A stretch of 64,000 bases of DNA from Shewanella olleyana (GTDB lineage Bacteria; Pseudomonadota; Gammaproteobacteria; Enterobacterales; Shewanellaceae): positions 62,001-126,000 of the forward strand of contig NZ_JAKILD010000015.1 in the NCBI RefSeq assembly GCF_023283825.1, in the 5' to 3' direction. The position numbers and the translations under genes were made by a program. This document shows, piece after piece, positions 47,128-57,874 of this stretch (position 1 is the stretch's first letter; every line of letters starts with the position of its first letter). The notes under the pieces are model-generated. The model was not told the origin of the DNA, did not search any database, and worked only from the letters and a program-made list of their open reading frames with translations.

Positions 47128-49176
47128 TTATAGCTGTTCAGTGACAATTTTTGGTGTCACGAAAATCAACAGCTCTTGACGTTCATTACTATCAGAAGTG
47201 TTTCTAAATAAGAAACCAACTAATGGAATATCACCTAAAACAGGAACTTTACTGACGCGGCTAATGAGGTTCTGCTGATAAATACCACCCAGAACAATCG
47301 TTTCACCGTTATCAACAAGCACTTGCGTTCCAATACGTTGTGTATCAATTGATACTGCTTCACCAGTACCAGTTTGCACAGTCTCACCACGAGTATCTTG
47401 AGTGATTTCTAAATCAAGTATCACGCGGTCATCTGGAGTAATTTGAGGGGTAACCTTTAATGAAAGTACTGCTTTCTTAAATGAAACTGTTGTTGCACCA
47501 CTTGATGCTGATTCAACATATGGAATTTCCACACCTTGCTCAATATAAGCTGATTTTTGATTAGAGGTAGTAATACGCGGACTTGCAATAATCTCACCTT
47601 TGTTTTCTTGCTCTAAAGCACTTAACTCTAAATCAAGCACTGTACCATCGGCCATTTTAGCCACACTAAAGGCAATACTTGCAGCATTTGATGCAGACGA
47701 AGGTAAATTAACATTTAAGCGGTCACTTAACGCTGGAATGACACCTGCTACGATATCATTCGCGCCTTCTAGTGACCCAGATGTTCCCTTGTCACCTTGC
47801 TGGTCAGTAATACCCCAACGAATACCAAGATCTTCAGAGACGTTATCTTTGACTGTCACCATACGTGCTTCAATCAATACTTGCTTAATTGGGATATCAA
47901 GCACTTCAACTAAACGGTGAATAGTTTCTAGCGAATCAGCAGTGTCTTTGACTAACAAAGTATTAGTACGTTCATCGACAGCCACGCTACCGCGATTAGA
48001 CAATAAACTTGAATCAGCACTCTTCATTAACTCTGCCATATCAACAGCTTTAGCATAGTTAACTTGGATATATTCAGAATAAAGTGGTGCTAATTCTTTT
48101 ACTTCTTGCTGGTTAGCAAGGTCTTGACGCTCACGTGTGGCAAGCTCTTCACTTGGGGCAACCATTAAGATATTACCCTCAATACGCTTATCTAATCCCT
48201 TAGTTTGTAGAATTAAATCTAACGCTTGATCCCATGGCACGTCATCTAAACGCAAAGTGATGTTGCCTTCGACGGTATCACTGGTCACTAAGTTAAAATC
48301 GTTATAATCAGCAATAATCTGAAGCACTGTTCGTACTGAAATATTTTGGAAGTTTAATGATAAAGAACGACCATTATATTTCTTATCTTCTTTAGCAACA
48401 GCAGCACGTTCGACTTTATTAATACTGACTTTAAAGACATTGCCTTCTTGCTTGTAGTTGTAGTCATAGTTACCATCGACATCAACCATAATGCGTGAAG
48501 TTAAGTCATCTTTAAACGTTTCAAAACTGGTCACTGGTGTATTAAAGTCTTGTACATCCATGACGTACAAATGTTCACCTTTTATATCAGTGTTATATAA
48601 TTTTATTTCGAGTTTTGAACCTACCTGGGCGACATTAGCGGCCACCGAGCGATTATTCAAATGTACTAATAAATCTCCACCACCGGTTTTATTGCGGCGA
48701 AAATCAATCGTTTCGATGCCATTAACAAAAGGATTATCAGCATTATCTGGGCCTGAAGCGGTGTCATTTACAGTCAAACGATACGTATTCCCTACCACTT
48801 TTCCTTGATAAGGTTTTACTTCAGTTAGATCAACAACAACATTGAGCGAGCCATCTACTTGTGTCGTTTTAAGCCCTTCAACGCCAACCCTATCAATAGT
48901 AATGTCATCTTTTTCAAGATTTGAAATACTGTCTTCAAAACTTAATATGATTTGAGCAGGTGAGCCCGATAGATCAACTTCAGGAGTAGATAAATCAGAT
49001 TCGAAAACAAGCTCTAATTCTAATTGGTGATCGACAACAGAATGGTATTTGACATCCATTAACTTATTGGCGGCTAGTGCACTTGGTAGTGCCCCTATCA
49101 TTAAAACAACACCAAGTACTGTTTTAAGTAGTGAGATTCTTTTTGTCGATGTTTGCATCGCGGCAGAAGATTTCAT
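47128..49176 (-). CDS. pilQ: Type IV pilus secretin PilQ
   Basis: Predicted 682 residues. Signal peptide at the N-terminus, one or two AMIN domains (about 40-250), an STN/secretin N0 domain (YNGRSLSLNFQNISVRTVLQIIADY), N1 and a C-terminal secretin domain with VPVLGDIPLVGFLFR. It forms the outer-membrane pore through which type IV pili emerge. Last gene of pilMNOPQ. Confidence 0.96.
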   Translation of the reverse strand: MKSSAAMQTSTKRISLLKTVLGVVLMIGALPSALAANKLMDVKYHSVVDHQLELELVFESDLSTPEVDLSGSPAQIILSFEDSISNLEKDDITIDRVGVEGLKTTQVDGSLNVVVDLTEVKPYQGKVVGNTYRLTVNDTASGPDNADNPFVNGIETIDFRRNKTGGGDLLVHLNNRSVAANVAQVGSKLEIKLYNTDIKGEHLYVMDVQDFNTPVTSFETFKDDLTSRIMVDVDGNYDYNYKQEGNVFKVSINKVERAAVAKEDKKYNGRSLSLNFQNISVRTVLQIIADYNDFNLVTSDTVEGNITLRLDDVPWDQALDLILQTKGLDKRIEGNILMVAPSEELATRERQDLANQQEVKELAPLYSEYIQVNYAKAVDMAELMKSADSSLLSNRGSVAVDERTNTLLVKDTADSLETIHRLVEVLDIPIKQVLIEARMVTVKDNVSEDLGIRWGITDQQGDKGTSGSLEGANDIVAGVIPALSDRLNVNLPSSASNAASIAFSVAKMADGTVLDLELSALEQENKGEIIASPRITTSNQKSAYIEQGVEIPYVESASSGATTVSFKKAVLSLKVTPQITPDDRVILDLEITQDTRGETVQTGTGEAVSIDTQRIGTQVLVDNGETIVLGGIYQQNLISRVSKVPVLGDIPLVGFLFRNTSDSNERQELLIFVTPKIVTEQL

Positions 49177-49197
49177 TATTCCCTCATCCTTCGCACA

Positions 49198-49713
49198 TTA
49201 TTTGCCAGTTAGTTCTAAGTTGCTTGCTCTTTCAGCCCAGCAACCTGAACCATCAGGAATTAATTCTATAATTTCAATATATTGCGGTGTAACCTTACCT
49301 ATTTTCCCATGGTAAAGTCCGAGATACTCACCGACCCCTAAGCGATAAACATTTGCATCAGATGACTCAACTAAAGCCCAAGTCGTTCCATCTTCACTCA
49401 ACGTACCGCGCATTCTTAAATTGTCTATTGCATATGTTTCAAGACGACCTTTACGACGTTTTAAGTCAGGTTGAAGACAATTTCTACTGGTATCCACCAC
49501 TTCCTCTGTTAATTCACGAGAAGGTGGTACAAAAGGACTGCGCATTAACTCTGCTTGATAGGCAAAGTGTTCAAACTTAGGTGTTTCTTTTAACGGAGGA
49601 ATACGAGCAATATGCTGTGCTTTAGTCGTCGTAACAAACAACTCTAAATCACTGCGATCACCTATACAGCCAGTTAACATTAATACGAGAAATAATAAGG
49701 ATAAGAATTTCAT
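49198..49713 (-). CDS. pilP: Type IV pilus inner-membrane lipoprotein PilP
   Basis: Predicted 171 residues. Lipoprotein signal LVLMLTGC (Cys16). The C-terminal beta-domain (LRMRGTLSEDGTTWALVESSDANVYRLGVGEYLG) binds PilQ. It connects the PilN/PilO complex to the secretin. Overlaps pilO by one base and lies 21 bp before pilQ. Confidence 0.95.
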   Translation of the reverse strand: MKFLSLLFLVLMLTGCIGDRSDLELFVTTTKAQHIARIPPLKETPKFEHFAYQAELMRSPFVPPSRELTEEVVDTSRNCLQPDLKRRKGRLETYAIDNLRMRGTLSEDGTTWALVESSDANVYRLGVGEYLGLYHGKIGKVTPQYIEIIELIPDGSGCWAERASNLELTGK

Positions 49714-50330
49714 TATTTCTTCCCCTTATTTTGCTCAGCAGGCAACTGTGCGCCTTCTTTAAATCGATAGGTTTTCGCGAGAATATCCATCGATAAACTG
49801 CCGCTGTCATCACGTTTTATCACAAAATCATGCAAACTCACGATACGAGGTAACTTCGCAACGCCGCTGACCATGTTACCTAACTGATGATAGTCGCCTA
49901 CAACTGCTATTTTAATCGGGAACTCTAAGTAGAAATCACGCTCGATTTCAGTGTCCCAATCCAAACTATTGATGCGGAGACCTGCATCTGTCGCAACGAA
50001 AGTTGTATCATCCAACAGACCTGGCATTTCATTTTCTGAAGGCAACATTTTAAGTAACTCAGCAAATTGCGCTTCCATTACTACAAGTTGTTCACGATAC
50101 AATTTCAAGTTAGCCGCTAAGCGATATTTATTTTGAAAATCTTCTCTAAGGGTTATCTCCTGTCTTTCTTCTTGATCTAATACATCTAGTGCATCGGAAA
50201 CAAACAAGTAATAACTTGCTCCCAATACCATCAATGAAAGAAAAATAGCAAAAACCACTTTAACTAATGTCGGCCAACCACCAATATTCTCAAAATCAAT
50301 ATCATTAAACTGCTCTAAGTCGAGATTCAT
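49713..50330 (-). CDS. pilO: Type IV pilus assembly protein PilO
   Basis: Predicted 205 residues. One membrane helix (about 23-47), a periplasmic coiled coil and a ferredoxin-like domain (FPIKIAVVGDYHQLGNMVSGVAKLPRIVSLHDF). Forms an alignment complex with PilN and PilP. It overlaps pilN by 4 bp. Confidence 0.95.
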   Translation of the reverse strand: MNLDLEQFNDIDFENIGGWPTLVKVVFAIFLSLMVLGASYYLFVSDALDVLDQEERQEITLREDFQNKYRLAANLKLYREQLVVMEAQFAELLKMLPSENEMPGLLDDTTFVATDAGLRINSLDWDTEIERDFYLEFPIKIAVVGDYHQLGNMVSGVAKLPRIVSLHDFVIKRDDSGSLSMDILAKTYRFKEGAQLPAEQNKGKK

Positions 50331-50905
50331 TTTCGACCTCCTTCAGTTGTCTCTATTGGCTGAGTGTCATCAAAGATTGTCACTCGCAATCTAAATTTTT
50401 GTAATTGTCTTAAGTTTTCGTTTTGACTAATAATCGATTGCATACTTGGATCATTTAAATATTGCGATGTTTTTACTTTTCTCATCATGTTCGCAACATT
50501 GTTATTTGATTCACTTCTACCTTCAATCCAAAGTAAACTGCCTTTCTTTTCGATACTCGACAGATATATTCCAGGAGGCACAATTCTCACTAACTCGTCT
50601 AAAACATGTGTCGGCAAATTTCGAGATTGCTGAAGGTTTAATATAATCTTAGTTCGTCTTTCAATATCTTTCTTACGAGCCGTAATTTTTCTTATTTCTG
50701 CAATTTGGGCATCTAATAGAGATATTTCAGATTGTAAATATGCATTTCGTTGACGTTGATCATCAGTGACCACTTCAATAAAGCTTAATGCTAAAAATAC
50801 AACTAAACAGGTAACTAAAAAAACTAACGCTAATATACCAATGTAATCTCTTTTTTGTTTTTCTCTGGCCTCTTCACGCCAAGGAAGTAGATTTATGTTC
50901 GCCAT
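50327..50905 (-). CDS. pilN: Type IV pilus assembly protein PilN
   Basis: Predicted 192 residues. Starts with the conserved INLLPWREEAREKQKR that binds PilM; a membrane helix follows at about 23-45, then a periplasmic coiled coil and ferredoxin-like domain. Overlaps pilM by 13 bp. Confidence 0.96.
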   Translation of the reverse strand: MANINLLPWREEAREKQKRDYIGILALVFLVTCLVVFLALSFIEVVTDDQRQRNAYLQSEISLLDAQIAEIRKITARKKDIERRTKIILNLQQSRNLPTHVLDELVRIVPPGIYLSSIEKKGSLLWIEGRSESNNNVANMMRKVKTSQYLNDPSMQSIISQNENLRQLQKFRLRVTIFDDTQPIETTEGGRK

Positions 50906-51972
50906 TGAGCGTAACTCCTAAGCGCTAAACCACATGCAACCATATATTTACTAATACTAGGTTCTAGCTGGTTTTTAATATCATCATCGGCATGTAAACA
51001 ACCTTGGAATGGGTCAGCAACAATAGAATGCACCCCCAATTCATTAGTTAATAATGCTGTCATGCCTTCAAGTTTTGCAGTTCCACCACAGAGCACAATA
51101 TAATCAACTTTATCTTTACCACTGGCGGTACAATAAATTTGAAGTGTACGTTTTATCTGTTGTAATAATTGTGTTTGAAAAGGCGATAGCACCTCAAACA
51201 TATAATTACGCGGTAGTTCACCCGTTATTTTGGCATTTTCAGCTTCGTCATATTGCATGCCATAAAACGACAGAATCGACTGGGTAAATAATTCACCACC
51301 GAAAGCTTGCTCACGAATAAATGTTGTTTCACCGTTTTCAACCACAGCAAAAGTGGTCATATTGGCTCCAATGTCAACCAATACAACAGATTTCTCATTG
51401 GCGCCTTCAGGGAGTTGAGCAAGGATTAACTCAGACGAGCGCCCCAAAGCATAAGCTTCAACATCCACTACCTTAGTATCAAGTTCAATCGCATCTAATG
51501 AATCCATTCTGGAATCAATATTATCTGTACGACAAGCACTTAATAACACATCAACTTTCGTCGGGTCAGTTGTGTTGGCATTGAGTGTTTCAAAATCGAT
51601 ACTCACTTCGTCGAGTGAATATGGGATAAGGTTATCTGCTTCAATTTCAATTTGTGCTTCCATTTCTTCTTCATTTAATGAAGCATCCATGTAAATCACT
51701 TTGGTCATTACAGCAGAACCAGAGACAGCAACCGCAGCAGACTTAATTCCTTTTGGCAGCCCACGCCTAATATGCCTTAATGATTCAATAACAGCTTCTG
51801 AATCACGTATCTCATGATCGACAACTGCACCTTTTCTCAAAGGAGCAGATATATAGTTTTGAATTTTATATCCATCAGCGGTCTTACTCAGCAAAATGGC
51901 TTTAACTTCATGGGAACCAATATCGATTCCGACCATTTGCGGAGCTTGACGCTTCCAAAATTTAGAAAGCAT
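50893..51972 (-). CDS. pilM: Type IV pilus assembly protein PilM
   Basis: Predicted 359 residues, actin-like ATPase fold: phosphate loop VGIDIGSHEVKAILL near 14, VVLVDIGANMTTFAVV and VLCGGTAKLEGM. Cytoplasmic partner of PilN that couples the motor to the membrane complex. First gene of pilMNOPQ and divergent from mrcA, the classic arrangement. Confidence 0.96.
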   Translation of the reverse strand: MLSKFWKRQAPQMVGIDIGSHEVKAILLSKTADGYKIQNYISAPLRKGAVVDHEIRDSEAVIESLRHIRRGLPKGIKSAAVAVSGSAVMTKVIYMDASLNEEEMEAQIEIEADNLIPYSLDEVSIDFETLNANTTDPTKVDVLLSACRTDNIDSRMDSLDAIELDTKVVDVEAYALGRSSELILAQLPEGANEKSVVLVDIGANMTTFAVVENGETTFIREQAFGGELFTQSILSFYGMQYDEAENAKITGELPRNYMFEVLSPFQTQLLQQIKRTLQIYCTASGKDKVDYIVLCGGTAKLEGMTALLTNELGVHSIVADPFQGCLHADDDIKNQLEPSISKYMVACGLALRSYAQWRT

Positions 51973-52160
51973 ATTCCGTCATCGCATTTATTTTTTTATA
52001 TTTTAAAATAGATTAGCACAAAATCAACTCGTTATAAGTATTTGTATTAAATGTTTCTAAATTTTACAACTTGTTTTTTTCTGTTTTCATGTTTTTACTT
52101 CACCAAAAACCCTCCCGCTTATATACTAGCGGGCATATTTATGATTTTTGGAATATTTCG

Positions 52161-54764
52161 GTGAAGTGGTTAAAACGAATACTTATAGCTATATTTAGCT
52201 TAACTTTATTAGGCGTCGGCACGATTGTCGGGGCTTATTATTATCTTTTACCTGAATTACCGGATGTAAATACCCTTAAAACGGTAAAATTACAGACGCC
52301 ATTAAGAATATACAGTAGTGATGGATTACTTATTTCTCAGTTTGGTGAGAAAAGAAGAATCCCAGTTGAATACCAGGATGTACCTGAACAATTAATTAAT
52401 GCCGTATTAGATACCGAAGATGCTCGTTTTTTTGAACATAAAGGTATTGACCCAATCGGTATTGTTCGCGCTGCTGTCATTTTGGTAACGACAGGCAAAA
52501 AAAGCCAAGGCGCGAGTACGATTACTCAACAAGTCGCCCGTGGTTTTTTCTTGTCTCGTGAAAAGACCTATATTCGTAAAACAAAAGAAATATTCTTAGC
52601 ATTAAAAATTGAAAAAGCACTTTCTAAAGAAGAAATCCTGACACTTTACTTAAACCGTTCTTTCCTCGGTAACAGAGCATACGGTGTTGGCGCAGCTGCC
52701 CAAGTTTATTATGGTAAAGATTTAACTCAACTATCGCTTCCCGAAATGGCGATGATTGCCGGCTTACCTCAGGCACCTTCTGCAGCAAATCCAATTCGAA
52801 ACCCTGAGCGTGCTAAAACACGCCGAAACTGGGTACTGAGCAGGATGCTAGAAAAGCGCAACATTACAGAGGCGCAATACCAAGAAGCGATTAATTCTCC
52901 TATCACAGCTAAATATCATGGCGCTGAAATCGACTTATACGCGCCTTATATTTCAGAAATGGCACGTGAGTATATGGTGAAACAATATGGCGAAGAAGAA
53001 GCCTACACCAATGGCTATAACGTCTACACGACTATTTCGTCTGACTTACAATTAAAAGCACAAAGTGCATTGCGAGATAATGTTTTTGCTTACGATCAAC
53101 GTCATGGTTATCGAGGTCCGATCGCTGAATTATGGTCGGCAGACCCGACATCAGATACCAATACAGAACCTATGACCACCAGCGATATTATCAGCAATTT
53201 AAAAAGTACTTCAGCCATGCAAGGCATTATGCCTGCTGCTGTTATTGCCGTTGAAGAACAGCAAGCAACAGTCTTAAACGCTAAAGGCGAAGAGATACTG
53301 CTAGAGTGGAATGGTTTAAAGTGGGCACGTAAATTTATTACTGATCGACGCCAAGGAACGCCACCTAAAAAAGCCGAGGACATTTTGGCTGTCGGCCAAA
53401 AGGTATGGATTAGAAATAACGGTGATTACTGGCAGTTATCTCAAATACCTCAAGTATCTAGCGCGACAGTTTCACTTGAGCCAAGTGATGGTGCTATTAA
53501 AACATTAGTCGGTGGTTTTAGCTTTACACAAAGTCAGTATAACCGTGTCACTCAAGCTAAACGTCAATTAGGTTCGAATATTAAACCGTTTATTTATTCT
53601 GCGGCGCTTGAAAAAGACTACAACTTAGCGACATTAATCAATAACGCGCCGATTAATAAACCTGACACTCGACAAGGTACTGCATGGCGCCCAAAAAATT
53701 CGCCTGATATATATGGTGGCCCAACCCGTTTACGTGTCGGTCTAGCACAATCGGTCAATGTGATGTCTGTGCGCGCTATGCGACATATCGGTTTAGATGA
53801 CACCATAGCCAAATTAGTTGAGTTTGGATTCGATCCTGATGATTTACCACGTAACGAATCTGTCGCATTAGGCTCTCCATCAGTTACTCCTTTGCAGGTT
53901 GTTACCGCATTTAACGTATTCACTAATGGCGGCTACCTCGTAGAGCCTTATTTTATTAAGCAAGTGACGGACTCATTTGATAATGTCATTGAAAAAGCAA
54001 ATCCACTGCTTGCTTGTACACCTATACAAGCCGATGAAGCTGATAATTTTACTCAAGCCGATGAAAATGATCCTTTTGCAGCGATGGCAGATGAATTTGC
54101 TCGTTCACAACAAGCTGAACCTGAAAAAGAACAAGCAGATCAAACCAATACGCTTGTTGGACAGTGCGGCGATGAAAATAGCCGTTATGCGCCTAGAATC
54201 ATCTCTGAGCAAACAGCATTCCTGATAACTGAAGCACTGAAAAGCGTGATTTGGGGTGGCGGTGATTGGAGCAAAGGTACAGGTTGGAATGGTACAGCTT
54301 GGCGTGCATCACGATTAATTAAACGTCGCGACATCGCAGGTAAAACCGGTACCACCAATGAATCTCGCGACACTTGGTTTAGTGGATTTAATCCTACATT
54401 AACCTCAACATTCTGGGTTGGTTTTGATGATCATAGCCGTCGACTTGGCCGTACAAGTTGGGTGGCCGATGGACCCGAAAACCAAATATCAGGTGCCGAA
54501 GCTGGCGCTAAAACTGCAGGACCAGGTTGGAACGACTTTATGAATCAGGCGCTAAAAGGCACCGAGGAGAAAACGACTATTCCACCTAAAGGGATTGTTT
54601 CTGCTCGAATTGATTTAGCGACAGGGTTATTAACCCGTAAAACCGACCATACCACTTCGTTTGAGTACTTCGTCGAAGGAACAGAGCCAAAAGAATACGC
54701 AAAAGAAGAAGTTATTGATGACAACATTTTTATCGAGAATCCGACAGATGATTTATTTCAGTAA
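52161..54764 (+). CDS. mrcA: Penicillin-binding protein 1A (bifunctional)
   Basis: Predicted 867 residues from the GTG at 52161 (residues KWLKRILIAIFSLTLLGVGT follow); an ATG at 52071 would add an unusual 30-residue extension. Inner-membrane anchor at about 7-28. The glycosyltransferase domain shows EDARFFEHKG and GASTITQQVARG; the transpeptidase domain shows SNIK (SxxK), SVN (SxN) and KTGTT. It polymerises and crosslinks peptidoglycan, activated by LpoA, whose gene is also in this window. A low-complexity stretch near residues 605-680 (acidic, Gln/Glu-rich) is an insertion between transpeptidase motifs. Confidence 0.95.
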   Translation: MKWLKRILIAIFSLTLLGVGTIVGAYYYLLPELPDVNTLKTVKLQTPLRIYSSDGLLISQFGEKRRIPVEYQDVPEQLINAVLDTEDARFFEHKGIDPIGIVRAAVILVTTGKKSQGASTITQQVARGFFLSREKTYIRKTKEIFLALKIEKALSKEEILTLYLNRSFLGNRAYGVGAAAQVYYGKDLTQLSLPEMAMIAGLPQAPSAANPIRNPERAKTRRNWVLSRMLEKRNITEAQYQEAINSPITAKYHGAEIDLYAPYISEMAREYMVKQYGEEEAYTNGYNVYTTISSDLQLKAQSALRDNVFAYDQRHGYRGPIAELWSADPTSDTNTEPMTTSDIISNLKSTSAMQGIMPAAVIAVEEQQATVLNAKGEEILLEWNGLKWARKFITDRRQGTPPKKAEDILAVGQKVWIRNNGDYWQLSQIPQVSSATVSLEPSDGAIKTLVGGFSFTQSQYNRVTQAKRQLGSNIKPFIYSAALEKDYNLATLINNAPINKPDTRQGTAWRPKNSPDIYGGPTRLRVGLAQSVNVMSVRAMRHIGLDDTIAKLVEFGFDPDDLPRNESVALGSPSVTPLQVVTAFNVFTNGGYLVEPYFIKQVTDSFDNVIEKANPLLACTPIQADEADNFTQADENDPFAAMADEFARSQQAEPEKEQADQTNTLVGQCGDENSRYAPRIISEQTAFLITEALKSVIWGGGDWSKGTGWNGTAWRASRLIKRRDIAGKTGTTNESRDTWFSGFNPTLTSTFWVGFDDHSRRLGRTSWVADGPENQISGAEAGAKTAGPGWNDFMNQALKGTEEKTTIPPKGIVSARIDLATGLLTRKTDHTTSFEYFVEGTEPKEYAKEEVIDDNIFIENPTDDLFQ

Positions 54765-54825
54765 TGATTGAATACCAGGATCAGAAACGCTAAATCTTGA
54801 ATCTATAAAATAAAACGCATCAACT

Positions 54826-54862
54826 AAAAAGCCCTAAGTGAATTTCACTTAGGGCTTTTTTA
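54826..54862 (+). terminator. Terminator of mrcA
   Basis: Perfect 15-bp stem aaaaagccctaagtg/cacttagggcttttt with loop aattt and a T-run. Confidence 0.9.
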
Positions 54863-54900
54863 CTATTAAATCATCATCATGAACAATCTCCTATAAGCAG

Positions 54901-55076
54901 TCACTTATAAAAAATCACTCATAAAAAATAGCGCAATCATTCAGTTTGCTAATGACTATTTGCAAGCCAAAAATTCTTATAAACCAAAGCTCTTGTAAGC
55001 CAAAGCTCTTGTAAGCCAAAGCTCTTGTAAGCCAAAGCTCTCGTAAGCCAAAGCTCTCGTAAGCCAAAGTTCAAGC
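54901..55076. repeat. Tandem-repeat nest between mrcA and argH (14-bp x2, then 16-bp x6-7)
   Basis: Two 14-bp units (tcacttataaaaaa, tcactcataaaaaa) at 54901-54928. A 16-bp array of the type aagccaaagctcttgt follows at 54981, 54997, 55013, 55029, 55045 and 55061, with a degenerate unit just before at 54964. The array ends 7 bp from the argH stop codon. Confidence 0.92.
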
Positions 55077-55083
55077 TATATGA

Positions 55084-56448
55084 TTAGCCTTGTTTTGCTG
55101 CTAACGCTTGTTTCACTTGAATGATAGACGTCCCGCCTAAAGCTTCGCGTTTCTCTAAGCAAGATTCAATCGTTAAGCAGGCGTATACATCATCTTCGAT
55201 AATGTCACTAAACTGTTTAAGCTCAGCAAGCGGCAGCTCTTCTAGCGGTGTTTGCTTGCCTATAGCAACCACTACCACTTCGCCAACGACATGGTGTGCT
55301 TCTCTAAATGGCATTCCCTTAGCCACAAGGTAATCAGCTAATTCAGTTGAGTTGGCATAGCCTTGCTGCGCAGCAGCTAATGTTCTTTCGCGATTAACTT
55401 GTAAACCACTTAACACTAATGCCGCCATTTCAAGACAAATAGCCCAGCTATCCATGACATCAAACAGGCCTTCTTTATCTTCTTGCATGTCTTTGTTATA
55501 AGCCAAAGGTAATGCTTTCATGGTGGTTAAAATACCCATTAAGCTGCCATAAACACGACCAGTTTTACCTCTAATAAGCTCGAGTGCATCAGGGTTTTTC
55601 TTTTGTGGCATTAATGAAGAGCCAGAAGTGACTTCATCGTCTAAATCAATAAAACCTGCTTCACCGCTGTTAAAGAAGATTAAATCTTCGGCCATACGGC
55701 TTAAATGCATCATGCTGATAGAAGCATCGCTACATAATTCAATCACATGGTCACGATCTGATACCGTATCAAGGCTATTCAATGTTGGCGCTGCAAACCC
55801 TAAAGATTTAGCGATTTCATGTCTGTCCATTGGGTAAGCTGTACCCGCTAACGCGCCTGAACCTAATGGACAAGTATCAGCACGTTTTAACGCATCTTCT
55901 AAACGGCTGATATCACGCTCAAACATTTCTACATAGGCTAAACACCAGTGGCCAAACAACACTGGCTGCGCTCTTTGTAAATGAGTGTAACCTGGCATGA
56001 CTGCATCAATCTCACGCGCCGCAAGGTCGATTAAAGCGCCTCTGAGCTTTTTAAGCAGCGTTAGTGATTGCTCACCTTCTTTTCTGCACCACAATTTTAG
56101 GTCCGTTGCCACTTGGTCGTTACGTGAACGTCCAGTGTGTAATTTTTTACCCAAGTCACCGACTTTTGCGATTAAAGACTGCTCGACAAAACTATGAATA
56201 TCTTCTGCGCCTGAAGCGATAATGGCTTCTGGTTTATCAGCAACTTCAGCTAATAATTCGTTTAATGCACCATGCAATTGCTCACATTCTTGTTGGGTTA
56301 AAATACCCACAGAAGTAATGGCCGTTGCCCATGCAATTGAGCCAACAATATCTTCTTCAATTAAACGATAATCGACTGGCAGTGAATCATTGAATAATTT
56401 AAATAATGCACTACTTTCTTGACTGAATCTTCCGCCCCATAAAGCCAT
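55084..56448 (-). CDS. argH: Argininosuccinate lyase
   Basis: Predicted 454 residues. Fumarase/aspartase superfamily signature [12 protein letters not shown] near 280; also [13 protein letters not shown] and TYLHLQRAQP-like [15 protein letters not shown]. Last step of arginine synthesis. It is a plain ArgH, not the ArgH-ArgA fusion (about 620 residues) known from several marine gammaproteobacteria. Last gene of argCBFGH; a hairpin stands before it. Confidence 0.96.
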   Translation of the reverse strand: MALWGGRFSQESSALFKLFNDSLPVDYRLIEEDIVGSIAWATAITSVGILTQQECEQLHGALNELLAEVADKPEAIIASGAEDIHSFVEQSLIAKVGDLGKKLHTGRSRNDQVATDLKLWCRKEGEQSLTLLKKLRGALIDLAAREIDAVMPGYTHLQRAQPVLFGHWCLAYVEMFERDISRLEDALKRADTCPLGSGALAGTAYPMDRHEIAKSLGFAAPTLNSLDTVSDRDHVIELCSDASISMMHLSRMAEDLIFFNSGEAGFIDLDDEVTSGSSLMPQKKNPDALELIRGKTGRVYGSLMGILTTMKALPLAYNKDMQEDKEGLFDVMDSWAICLEMAALVLSGLQVNRERTLAAAQQGYANSTELADYLVAKGMPFREAHHVVGEVVVVAIGKQTPLEELPLAELKQFSDIIEDDVYACLTIESCLEKREALGGTSIIQVKQALAAKQG

Positions 56449-56514
56449 GTTGATATCCTCTTGTTCAATTCTTTAATCAGTGTTGCTAAATCAATAATAT
56501 TAAAACGAATATGA

Positions 56515-56554
56515 AAACGGGGCTTATACCTAAATGCAGATGTAAGCCCCGTTT
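56515..56554 (-). terminator. Hairpin between argG and argH
   Basis: Perfect 12-bp stem aaacggggctta/taagccccgttt. On the minus strand it is followed by a short T-run, so it may be a partial terminator reducing argH expression. Confidence 0.65.
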
Positions 56555-56576
56555 AAAAATTATCTAACAGCTGAGC

Positions 56577-57797
56577 TTATTTGCTGTTGAGTGCTCTGAT
56601 GCGACTAGATAAAGAATAAAGACGGATAAAGCCTTCTGCATCTTTTTGGTCATACACATCGTCATCGCCAAATGTTGCAAACTCTTCTGAGTACAAGCTA
56701 TTTGGTGAGCGCTTCTTAACGACACTTGCTTGGCCCTTATAAAGTTTAATCACCACTTCACCATTAACCAGCTCAGCTAATGACTCTGACGCCGCAAGAA
56801 GTGAATTACATAAAGGGGTAAACCAACGTCCGTCATAAACTAAGTGTGCCATCTGTGCGCCAACTTGCTCACGCCACTCACGGCTGGTTTTATCAAGCAC
56901 TAACTCTTCAATTGCACGAAGACCTGCAAACATAACGGTACCGCCTGGTGTTTCATAACAACCACGAGACTTCATGCCAACTAAACGGTTTTCGGTAATA
57001 TCGATACGACCTACGCCATGGGCAGCAGCTTTTTCATTAAGCAACATAAGCGCTTGGTAAGGTGATAAAGCAACGCCATCAACCTGAGTCACACGACCAT
57101 TTTCAATGTTTAATGCAACATATTCAGGAGTATTCGGTGCATCTTCAGGTGCAACCGTCATGGTCCATACTTCTTTACTTGGCTCATTCCAAGGATCTTC
57201 TAACTCGCCACCTTCATGGGAGATATGCCAAGCATTAGCATCACGACTGTAAATCTTGGTCGCTGAAGCTGTGGTTTCAATATTTCTTTCTGCTAAGTAA
57301 TCCAATAAATCTTCACGACTTACCATTGACCATTCACGCCAAGGAGCAATCACTTTTAAATCAGGAGCAAGGGCAGCAAAACAACCTTCAAAACGAACTT
57401 GGTCATTACCTTTACCAGTACAGCCATGACAAACAGCGTCAGCGCCAACTTTACGAGCAACTTCAACCTGCGCTTTAGCAATAATTGGACGAGCCATTGA
57501 AGTACCTAGTAAATAAGTCCCTTCATAGATAGCACCAGTAGCAATCGTTGGATAAATATAATCAGCCACCAGCTCTTCTTTTAAATCAACGATGTAACAT
57601 TCAGAAGCACCTGACTCAATGGCTTTTTCGTGCAGGCCTTCAAGCTCTGCATCACCCTGACCAACATCAGCACAAAAGGCTACAATTTCACAATTGTCAT
57701 AGGTTTCTTTTAACCATGGGATAATAGCTGATGTGTCCAGTCCGCCTGAATAAGCTAATACGACTTTCTTAATGCTTGCTTGTGTTTCAATAGACAT
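56577..57797 (-). CDS. argG: Argininosuccinate synthase
   Basis: Predicted 406 residues. ATP-binding [10 protein letters not shown] near 14, [13 protein letters not shown] and [11 protein letters not shown]. Joins citrulline and aspartate using ATP. Fourth gene of the arg operon, about 77 bp after argF with a small hairpin in the gap (57830-57856). Confidence 0.97.
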   Translation of the reverse strand: MSIETQASIKKVVLAYSGGLDTSAIIPWLKETYDNCEIVAFCADVGQGDAELEGLHEKAIESGASECYIVDLKEELVADYIYPTIATGAIYEGTYLLGTSMARPIIAKAQVEVARKVGADAVCHGCTGKGNDQVRFEGCFAALAPDLKVIAPWREWSMVSREDLLDYLAERNIETTASATKIYSRDANAWHISHEGGELEDPWNEPSKEVWTMTVAPEDAPNTPEYVALNIENGRVTQVDGVALSPYQALMLLNEKAAAHGVGRIDITENRLVGMKSRGCYETPGGTVMFAGLRAIEELVLDKTSREWREQVGAQMAHLVYDGRWFTPLCNSLLAASESLAELVNGEVVIKLYKGQASVVKKRSPNSLYSEEFATFGDDDVYDQKDAEGFIRLYSLSSRIRALNSK

Positions 57798-57874
57798 CTT
57801 TAATTCTTCCTAACGTAAACTGTGTAAAGCTGGCTCGCTAAAGTTATCAGCCAGCCAACGAAAAATGTTTGTCA

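Noticed and set aside
54964-55076. CRISPR array
   Set aside because: The units are contiguous 16-mers without spacers, and no cas genes are nearby.
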